NCBI GenBank assembly: GCA_036276235.1
Contig: DATBDZ010000062.1
Span: forward strand, 1 to 12,296
Source of the DNA: JANWHF01 sp036276235
GTDB lineage: Bacteria; Planctomycetota; Phycisphaerae; Tepidisphaerales; Tepidisphaeraceae
Length of the DNA stretch: 12,296 nucleotides
Reading direction: 5' to 3'
In this document: positions 7,415 through 12,296 of the stretch, piece after piece
Position numbering within the stretch: position 1 is the first letter of the stretch
Layout of the letters: every line of letters begins with the position of its first letter
Position numbers and translations under genes: made by a program
Notes under the pieces: model-generated
Databases searched by the model: none
The model's input: the letters and a program-made list of their open reading frames with translations, nothing else
What the model was told of the DNA's origin: nothing

Positions 7415-7460
7415 ACTTATATAATGTATGGTTGTTGTGTTTTAATCAAACGGAAATTTG

Positions 7461-7535
7461 CCGCAGAGCCCGCAAAGAGCGCAGAGACGCTCTCGGAGTT
7501 CGCGCGCGTCTCTGCGCTCTCCGCGATCTCTGCGG
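7461..7535. repeat. Long palindrome with 30-nt arms (gcgcagagacgc type)
   Basis: The arm at 7461-7490 (ending aaagagcgcagagacgc) pairs with 7506-7535 (starting gcgtctctgcgctct) at 26 of 30 positions, across a 15-nt loop. The innermost 15 bases of each arm are perfectly paired. The word gcagagacgcagag is a known dispersed intergenic palindrome type in several bacterial phyla (from general knowledge). It interrupts no gene. Confidence 0.85.
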
Positions 7536-7633
7536 CTCAATCTTCAGCAAAGAACAAAATGGTGTGCCAAATGTTTAAGAATGTTGCGCTCAGGGCTTTC
7601 CTATCCTGTCCATCAACGTTCCGCTTCAGTGCA

Positions 7634-7811
7634 ATGAAACATGCAACACGAGTAGATGAAACCGAATGATTTAAAATTTGATTCACTTCGTTCCATTGCC
7701 GGGTCGGCCGTCGTGGCCGCGCAACTGGGGAACCGGTGAACGTCGATCAGGCGATAATTAGCTGATGCAACGTGCAACGGGTGCGGATGAAACCGAATGG
7801 TGCAAAATTCG
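7634..7811. repeat. Diverged 47-nt direct repeat, two copies
   Basis: Copies lie at 7634-7680 and 7765-7811. They align without gaps from atgaaacatgcaac / atgcaacgtgcaac through gatgaaaccgaatg to aaaatt, with about 11 mismatches in 47. Spacing start to start is 131 nt. Likely an old local duplication or two copies of a dispersed element. The second copy ends 45 nt from the stop of the lipoprotein gene on the minus strand. Confidence 0.6.
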
Positions 7812-7855
7812 GTGCGAAAGGTTGCATGATGGGCGAGAGGAAGCGTTCCGATCTG

Positions 7856-8359
7856 TCATCGATCGAGCTGCAGATAATTGGACGACGGCATGGCAATGTC
7901 CGCTGGACGCTCACTGGCCGGGACGTGCCTGGAGATCTCCGCGATATCCACGTCGGTTCCCGCACGGGGGCCGTCGAGCAATACCGCAACGGGCCGAATG
8001 AGATCGTGCCAGTAGAACGGCAACGGGCTGACGTGAAAGGCGATAATCTTTTTGGTCCGCAATCGGCTGCTCTGCTCGATGGAGCCAAGACTTTTGTCGC
8101 CGTGCCGGTTTTCTTCAAGAGACCGGGCGATCTGCGGCTTCGTAAGGTAGTATGCCGTGCCGGTTTTCCAATGATCCTCGGCGCCTTTCATGAGAACGAC
8201 AGGAGTAACTAGGCGATATACCTGTTCCTGTTTATATCCGGCGCTAAAACTTGGATCGTTTGTGACGTCGCGCGACGTAGGGCCGCAGCCGGTGAGTGAA
8301 CCCGCCCCGAGGAGCACGACCAGCACCTGGGCTGAAATCAATTGCTGATTGAAACTCAT
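7856..8359 (-). CDS. Lipoprotein, 167 aa, unknown function
   Basis: Starts at the ATG at 8359. The N-terminus MSFNQQLISAQVLVVLLGAG leads to SLTGC, a good lipobox with the lipidated Cys at 25. The mature part has about 142 residues with mixed composition and many aromatics (YYLTKPQIAR, FHVSPLPFYWHDLIRP). It has no cysteine after the lipobox Cys and no motif I can assign. Codon use is mixed and less GC-biased than in pilT or lpxB. It stands alone, divergent from the pilus ATPase gene across 213 bp. A plus-strand frame (7772-8212) covers the same DNA, but the lipoprotein signal makes the minus frame the better choice. Confidence 0.68.
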   Translation of the reverse strand: MSFNQQLISAQVLVVLLGAGSLTGCGPTSRDVTNDPSFSAGYKQEQVYRLVTPVVLMKGAEDHWKTGTAYYLTKPQIARSLEENRHGDKSLGSIEQSSRLRTKKIIAFHVSPLPFYWHDLIRPVAVLLDGPRAGTDVDIAEISRHVPASERPADIAMPSSNYLQLDR

Positions 8360-8487
8360 TCCTGTGATCCATCCTCGTAGTCGTCCGATGCAGCGTTGGT
8401 GGTGCAGCGCGCGACGCCGAGCCGAGGTTCATTAAAAGCCTTTGCAGGGCCCCTGCGCTTCGCGACGTGTAGCCTGCGGCATTTTCA

Positions 8488-8516
8488 TTGCGTAATCTGG
8501 CACCGGCGGCGATAAT
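8488..8516 (+). promoter_or_regulatory. Candidate sigma70 promoter for the pilus ATPase gene
   Basis: TTGCGT at 8488-8493 and GATAAT at 8511-8516, separated by exactly 17 bases. The -10 matches the consensus at 5 of 6 positions and the -35 at 3 of 6. The predicted leader is about 50 nt, ending with AAGGA at 8559-8563, nine bases before the ATG. Pattern match only. Confidence 0.4.
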
Positions 8517-8572
8517 CGGGCGTACTATCTCAGGCATGAATTTGTTCACCTACCTGACAAGGAATTTCCCGT

Positions 8573-9769
8573 ATGTCCAAGGAAGCAACTAAGCCAGCGC
8601 CGCCACCCGCCGCGAGCAGCAATGGGAACGGCGCGGGCAGCCAGCCGCAGATTCGTATTGAAGAGCGCAAGCTGTCGCTGCTCGATTTCCTTCGTACCAC
8701 CATCAAGATCAACGGGTCTGACCTGCATCTTCAGGCGAACTCTGTTCCGATGATCCGTGTCGATGGGCGGCCTAAGTTTCTGGAAGCCGCGCCGCCACCG
8801 GACGAATGGATGAAGGAATACGTCGATACGATCATGGAGGCGCAGCAGGAGCCGGCGGAGAAGCGGCAGATTCTGGAGCACAAAGGCGCGGTGGACGTGG
8901 CGTTTCCCATGCCCGACAAATCCGCCCGATTCCGCGTCAACATCTTTCATAGCCGCGAGCGCTACGCGATCGTCATGCGGCGAATTGTGACGAAGATTCC
9001 AAACTTTGAGGAGCTTGCACTGCCGCCGCAGGTGGAAGGATTGGCCGATCACCAGCGCGGGATCATCATCGTGTCGGGGACGACCGGCTCGGGCAAATCG
9101 ACGACGCTTGCCGCGATCATCGGCAAGATCAATCGCACGCGAGCCGAGCGGCTCATCACTGTCGAAGACCCGATCGAGTTCCAGCATGAAAACGCCAAGA
9201 GCCTGGTGAGCCAGGTCGAGGTGGGAAGCGACAGCGAGAGCTATGAATACGCGCTTCGTGCCATGATGCGTCAGGACCCCGACGTGATCCTGATCGGCGA
9301 AATTCGCGACAGCTTCTCGCTGAGCACGGCACTGCGTGCCGCCGACACGGGCCACATGGTCTATACGACAGTGCACGCGACCAACGCGCCGATGACCATC
9401 GAACGCCTGACATCGCTTTTTCTGCCGGACCAGAAGGAATTGCAGCAGACACAGCTTGGCTTAAACCTGGTCGCGGTGCTCACGCAGCGCCTGGCCAAGA
9501 AGCGCGAAGGCAAGGGCCGTGTGCCGGTGGTCGAGATCATGATGGCGACGCCGCTGGTTAAGAAATACATCCTCGAAGGTGAATTCGAGAAACTAAAAGG
9601 ATGCGTCGGCAATCGTGAATCCGGCAGCCAAAGCTTCGACCAACATCTGACGGAGCTTTTCACGCGGCAGATCATCGACGTGAGCGAAGCCAAGCGGTTG
9701 GCCTCCAACGTCGATGCGCTCAACCTCGCGCTGCGCGGCATCAGCAATAGCGATACGAAGCTGCGGTAG
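8573..9769 (+). CDS. pilT: PilT/PilU-family type IV pilus retraction ATPase
   Basis: 398 aa; a hexameric cytoplasmic ATPase that powers pilus retraction (twitching motility). After a Pro/Ala/Gly-rich tail (1-30) comes the PAS-like N-terminal domain (GSDLHLQANSVPMIRVDGRP, 48-67). The core carries all secretion-ATPase motifs: Walker A GTTGSGKST (169-177), Asp box TVEDPIEF (196-203), Walker B DVILIGEIRD (237-246) and His box YTTVHATN (264-271). The C-terminus lacks the AIRNLIRE motif of canonical PilT. It has SQSFDQHLTELF (352-363) like PilU (usual FDQ-L-ELY), so it may be the accessory retraction ATPase. No other pilus gene is nearby, and pilus assembly genes must lie elsewhere if it functions. 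Ribosome site AAGGA with 9-nt spacing. Family is certain; PilT versus PilU is open. Confidence 0.93.
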   Translation: MSKEATKPAPPPAASSNGNGAGSQPQIRIEERKLSLLDFLRTTIKINGSDLHLQANSVPMIRVDGRPKFLEAAPPPDEWMKEYVDTIMEAQQEPAEKRQILEHKGAVDVAFPMPDKSARFRVNIFHSRERYAIVMRRIVTKIPNFEELALPPQVEGLADHQRGIIIVSGTTGSGKSTTLAAIIGKINRTRAERLITVEDPIEFQHENAKSLVSQVEVGSDSESYEYALRAMMRQDPDVILIGEIRDSFSLSTALRAADTGHMVYTTVHATNAPMTIERLTSLFLPDQKELQQTQLGLNLVAVLTQRLAKKREGKGRVPVVEIMMATPLVKKYILEGEFEKLKGCVGNRESGSQSFDQHLTELFTRQIIDVSEAKRLASNVDALNLALRGISNSDTKLR

Positions 9770-9782
9770 ACCGGCATGCGAG

Positions 9783-9845
9783 GAGGGAGAATAGAGGATG
9801 GAGGATGGCCCCATTGCTTCCATCCTCAATCTTCTATTCTCCCTC
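9783..9845. repeat. 26-bp hairpin between pilT and plsY
   Basis: Arms at 9783-9808 (gagggagaatagaggatgg...) and 9820-9845 are reverse complements at 24 of 26 positions with an 11-nt loop. It starts 14 nt after the pilT-type gene stop and ends 44 nt before the plsY ATG. In RNA it would be a very stable stem and could end or slow pilT transcription, although no U-tract follows. Its composition (ggaggatgg, ctattctccctc) looks like a dispersed repeat. Confidence 0.8.
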
Positions 9846-9889
9846 ATCGTATTTTCCCGCGGCAGCACATCGGGTACAAACAGGCCCTC

Positions 9890-10558
9890 ATGTCTGACGG
9901 CCGCTGGCCACTGATTGCGCTAATTCCCGCGGCGTACGCCGTGGGGTCCATTCCGTTTGGCTTGATTGTTGGATTGGCCAAAGGCGTTGATGTCCGCAAG
10001 TCGGGGAGCGGGAACATCGGCGCGACAAATGTCGCCCGCTTGCTCGGGGGGAAGTTTTTCGCGCTGGTTTTCACGCTGGATCTGCTCAAGGGAATGCTTC
10101 CGGTGCTCGCGGCCGGGTATCTCATGCCTCGCGAGTCAATCGATTTATCGGGCTACGTTTTGTGGCTTATGGTTGGGTTCGCTGCGATCGCCGGCCATAT
10201 GTTCAGTCTGTTCCTCAAGTTCCGTGGGGGGAAAGGCGTTGCGACAAGCGCCGGAGTTTTGCTTGGAATTTTCCCTTACTTTACGTATCCTGCTGTAGCC
10301 GCGGCGGCAGTCGCTATTGCCGCGTTCGGTTTGACACGATTCGTCAGTGTTGCATCCATCGTTGGCGCGATCTGCTTTCCGCTCGCTTACGTTGCGATCG
10401 GGCTGGCGATGGGATGGCCGATAACGGGCCTGCAGTTGCCATTTCTGTTTTTTGCGCTGCTGGTTGCGGCCCTGATCGTGTATAAGCATCGTAGTAACAT
10501 TTCTCGTTTGCGTGCGGGTACGGAACACCGCGTCGGGCAGGCTTCGGGCTCGCGTTAG
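9890..10558 (+). CDS. plsY: Acyl-phosphate:glycerol-3-phosphate acyltransferase PlsY
   Basis: 222 aa from the ATG at 9890. This integral membrane enzyme transfers an acyl group from acyl-phosphate to glycerol-3-phosphate, the first step of phospholipid synthesis in most bacteria (with PlsX). All three conserved PlsY loops are present: GSGNIGATNVAR (39-50), the glycerol-phosphate-binding GHMFSLFLKFRGGKGVAT (102-119) and HRSNISRLRAGTEHR (200-214). Several hydrophobic segments (about 7-29, 56-77, 90-110, 120-149, 152-175, 183-198) fit the multi-span topology. Length is close to the usual 200-220. The open frame runs 38 codons upstream, but those translate the 26-bp hairpin, so the internal ATG is chosen. 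The thioredoxin-like gene follows 58 bp later and may be co-transcribed. Confidence 0.95.
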   Translation: MSDGRWPLIALIPAAYAVGSIPFGLIVGLAKGVDVRKSGSGNIGATNVARLLGGKFFALVFTLDLLKGMLPVLAAGYLMPRESIDLSGYVLWLMVGFAAIAGHMFSLFLKFRGGKGVATSAGVLLGIFPYFTYPAVAAAAVAIAAFGLTRFVSVASIVGAICFPLAYVAIGLAMGWPITGLQLPFLFFALLVAALIVYKHRSNISRLRAGTEHRVGQASGSR

Positions 10559-10616
10559 CCGGCCAGGTTGCGGTAGCCATCATTTCGGCCGATAAGGCCT
10601 GTGGAGAGGTCACATC

Positions 10617-11042
10617 ATGGTTAGAAGATTGCGTCCGGCATTCTTCGTTTTATGCGCGTTGGCCGCCGTCGGGGCGGCATCCATCGTTTCGCGCAACGGC
10701 GGCGCTACAGAACGAATTCCCTGGCAGCAGGATCTTGCTGCCGCCAAAGCCCAAGCGTCGGCGTCGCACAAGCCAGTGCTGGTTTATTTCTCGGCGCGCT
10801 GGTGCGGGTTCTGCGAACAAATGCGCAAAACCACCTGGAGCGACGAACGGGTCGAGTCGGCAATGCAAAATGTTGTGCCGGTGAAGATCGACGTCGATGA
10901 GCATCAGCCGCTGGCGATTCAGTACCAGGTGCATGGGCTGCCCGGGTACGCCCTGCTCGATGAAAACGGAACAGTGATCAAGCGCGGCGAAGGCTGGCAG
11001 GAGCCGGGAGATTTCCTGAACTGGCTGGGCCAGCCGCGCTAG
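10617..11042 (+). CDS. Secreted or membrane-anchored thioredoxin-like protein
   Basis: 141 aa with ribosome site GGAGAGG (10603-10609) 7 nt before the ATG. Residues 1-25 (MVRRLRPAFFVLCALAAVGA...) are a signal peptide or anchor, placing the domain in the periplasm. The thioredoxin domain follows: VLVYFSARWCGFCEQMRKTTW carries redox pair Cys63-Gly-Phe-Cys66, and VHGLPGYALLDENG carries the cis-proline Pro109. The order and WCGFCxxM pattern match the thioredoxin_7/DsbD C-terminal-like group, which reduces or exchanges disulfides outside the cytoplasm or serves cytochrome maturation. Gly replaces the usual Thr after the cis-proline (GLPG rather than GIPT). No DsbD membrane partner is nearby. The stop overlaps the lpxB stop by four bases. 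Confidence 0.85.
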   Translation: MVRRLRPAFFVLCALAAVGAASIVSRNGGATERIPWQQDLAAAKAQASASHKPVLVYFSARWCGFCEQMRKTTWSDERVESAMQNVVPVKIDVDEHQPLAIQYQVHGLPGYALLDENGTVIKRGEGWQEPGDFLNWLGQPR

Positions 11043-12217
11043 GCGATGCTTTTCGCCGGCTTGGATCCGATCATCTCCAAAGCCAGCCGCGCCACGCGCA
11101 TGGATGCGCCGGGATGATCGAGCGTGCGAATGAGCCGCTCGAGTTGGTTTCGTTGCGCTTGGAGTTGATCTGGATTGCGCAGAAGTCTGATCGCCAGCTC
11201 AGCGACCTCATCCGGGGAGCCGATCCACGGAACGTATTCAGGAACGATGTGCCCCCCCGCGGCCGCAACGGCATCGGCGGTTGATTGCTTGGCCAGCAAG
11301 TTCACGAGCGCAAAGGTGCGCGCCTTCACCAGCCATCGTCCGCCGGCATGCCAGGTCAGCGGGCTGACACGATAAACGACGATCATCGGCACGCCGAAGC
11401 TCGCGACATGCAGCGTGGCCGTGCCGGAAACGGTGATGCACAAATCACAGCGCGGCACCATCTGGTCGAACGCGTCCAGGGCCACATCGATATCTCCATG
11501 TTGCCCAGCCATCAACTTTCGCACGATTGGATGGGTCGCATCGGTCGTCGGGACAAGGAATCTCGCGCCGCGAAATTCCCGGCGCAGTCGCTCGGCAACC
11601 GCGAGCATGGGCGGGAAATTATGCTGAGCCTCGGTCTTGCGCGAGCCGGGCAGCAGGCCGATCACCGGCGGCCGACCGTTGGAAAACCCGGGCCGATCGC
11701 GCATGCGGCCCTCGGGTAGCTCATCAAAAAGCGGATGGCCCACGAATGTCGCATTGACGCCGTGCGCGCGAAAATACGATTCCTCGAACGGGAGAATGCA
11801 CGCCACCTGATCGACGCAATCGCGCAGCTTTTTCATTCGCCACGGCGCCCAGGCCCAAAGCTGCGGCGCGACGTATTGAAGCGCGGGAATACCGCGCCGG
11901 CGGGCAAGGCGCGCGAAGTGGAAGTTCATCGAAGGAGAATCGACGCCGATCTGAAGATCGGGTTGATATTCATCGAAGTAGCGATCGGTCCAGCGGAGCA
12001 GCTTGTAGACATCCAGTGCCAGAAGGGCGCCCCGCCAACCCATGGTTGCCTTGGCGACGGTATTGCGATGAATCCTGGCGCCGGCTTCGGCCATTTCCGG
12101 GCCACCATGCCCTTCGATTGTCAATTGCGGATCAAGCTCGCGCAAGCTGCGGATCAGTTGGGCGGCGTGTTTGTCGCCGCTCACTTCGGCAACCGTGATG
12201 AAGATCCGCCTGCTCAT
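11039..12217 (-). CDS. lpxB: Lipid-A-disaccharide synthase LpxB
   Basis: 392 aa from the ATG at 12217. This peripheral inner-membrane GT-B glycosyltransferase (family GT19) joins UDP-2,3-diacylglucosamine and lipid X to form the lipid A disaccharide. Visible family motifs in order: VAEVSGDKHAA (9-19), GVDSPSMNF (91-99), YVAPQLWAWAPWR (115-127), LPFEESYF (142-149), VGHPLFDE (159-166), LLPGSRKTE (188-196), SGTATLHVASFGVPM (264-278) and LLAKQS...VPEYV. Length is normal (about 380). The Glu of the usual SGTATLE motif is His270 here. A TTG at 12235 could add six residues, but the ATG aligns better with the family start. No other Raetz-pathway gene is in view; the gene converges on the thioredoxin-like gene. 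Confidence 0.95.
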   Translation of the reverse strand: MSRRIFITVAEVSGDKHAAQLIRSLRELDPQLTIEGHGGPEMAEAGARIHRNTVAKATMGWRGALLALDVYKLLRWTDRYFDEYQPDLQIGVDSPSMNFHFARLARRRGIPALQYVAPQLWAWAPWRMKKLRDCVDQVACILPFEESYFRAHGVNATFVGHPLFDELPEGRMRDRPGFSNGRPPVIGLLPGSRKTEAQHNFPPMLAVAERLRREFRGARFLVPTTDATHPIVRKLMAGQHGDIDVALDAFDQMVPRCDLCITVSGTATLHVASFGVPMIVVYRVSPLTWHAGGRWLVKARTFALVNLLAKQSTADAVAAAGGHIVPEYVPWIGSPDEVAELAIRLLRNPDQLQAQRNQLERLIRTLDHPGASMRVARLALEMIGSKPAKSIA

Positions 12218-12228
12218 GCGCGCCGGTA

Positions 12229-12257
12229 AGTGCAAGGGATGTGAAGGGACGTGTCAA
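12229..12257 (-). promoter_or_regulatory. Candidate lpxB promoter with consensus -35
   Basis: On the minus strand TTGACA (12257-12252) is a perfect -35. Seventeen bases later comes TGCACT (12234-12229), a poor -10 with 3 of 6 matches. If used, transcription would start only a few bases before the ATG at 12217, giving an almost leaderless mRNA. This would agree with the absence of a ribosome site. A weak prediction. Confidence 0.25.
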
Positions 12258-12296
12258 GCGTAGCCCTGCAAAGCGCACGGCCGCGGCGCGTTCACA

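Larger units (their letters stand above)
6902..7855. other. Gene-poor intergenic region with repeats
   Basis: About 950 bp without a convincing gene. Open frames here on both strands are short, lack ribosome sites, and mostly translate repeats. The stretch around 7140-7320 is clearly AT-richer than the surroundings. Between 7326 and 7811 it carries an imperfect inverted repeat, a long palindrome and a diverged 47-nt direct repeat, listed separately. A 26-codon frame at 7323-7403 follows a GGAGG but lies inside the inverted repeat. I see no tRNA-like or transposase-like sequence. Confidence 0.6.

Noticed and set aside
7424..7669. 81-codon plus-strand frame
   Set aside because: Its residues (FAAEPAKSAETLSEFARVSA) are a translation of the 7461-7535 palindrome; no ribosome site.
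7634..7811. CRISPR-like array
   Set aside because: Only two diverged copies, with no regular spacer series and no cas genes.
7772..8212. 146-codon plus-strand frame
   Set aside because: Antisense to the 167-aa lipoprotein, which has a convincing signal and lipobox; this frame has neither.

Overview
The window (about 12.3 kb, GC-rich) reads as chromosomal DNA of a Gram-negative-type bacterium, most likely a planctomycete (Planctomycetota, Phycisphaerae-like). Reasons: lpxB indicates lipid A; four proteins carry lipoprotein signal peptides; one membrane protein ends in the C-x2-C ... C-P-x-C-G zinc ribbon often seen on planctomycete membrane proteins; and several families of palindromic repeats are scattered between genes. 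This placement is inference.

Region 1 (1-5890, all minus strand) is a probable five-gene envelope or export operon. In transcription order it holds a LolA/LolB-like lipoprotein, a 129-aa lipoprotein, a 12-TM MMPL/RND exporter, a lipoprotein of the alkaline phosphatase superfamily (type I phosphodiesterase branch), and the first 56 codons of a NodB-type polysaccharide deacetylase running off the left edge. The deacetylase start overlaps the phosphodiesterase stop (ATGA). An MMPL exporter beside a LolA-like protein is an arrangement known from lipid-product gene clusters such as aryl polyenes, so this may be the export and modification end of such a cluster. No biosynthetic enzymes for it are visible here. 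Two oddities stand out. The phosphodiesterase-like protein has serines where one metal site should have Asp and His. The MMPL gene carries a large palindromic repeat inside its reading frame.

Region 2 (5891-8572) holds a divergent two-TM zinc-ribbon protein (+). Next comes about 950 bp of repeat-bearing, apparently non-coding DNA, then a 167-aa orphan lipoprotein (-).

Region 3 (8488-12296) is conventional: a PilT/PilU-type pilus ATPase behind a plausible sigma70 promoter, a 26-bp hairpin, plsY (phospholipid synthesis), a secreted thioredoxin-like protein, and convergent lpxB. The thioredoxin and lpxB stop codons share one CTAG.

Several start codons were moved downstream of the longest open frame. 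The upstream extensions either translate repeat DNA or lengthen signal peptides implausibly. No rRNA, tRNA, CRISPR array, transposase or integrase was seen.
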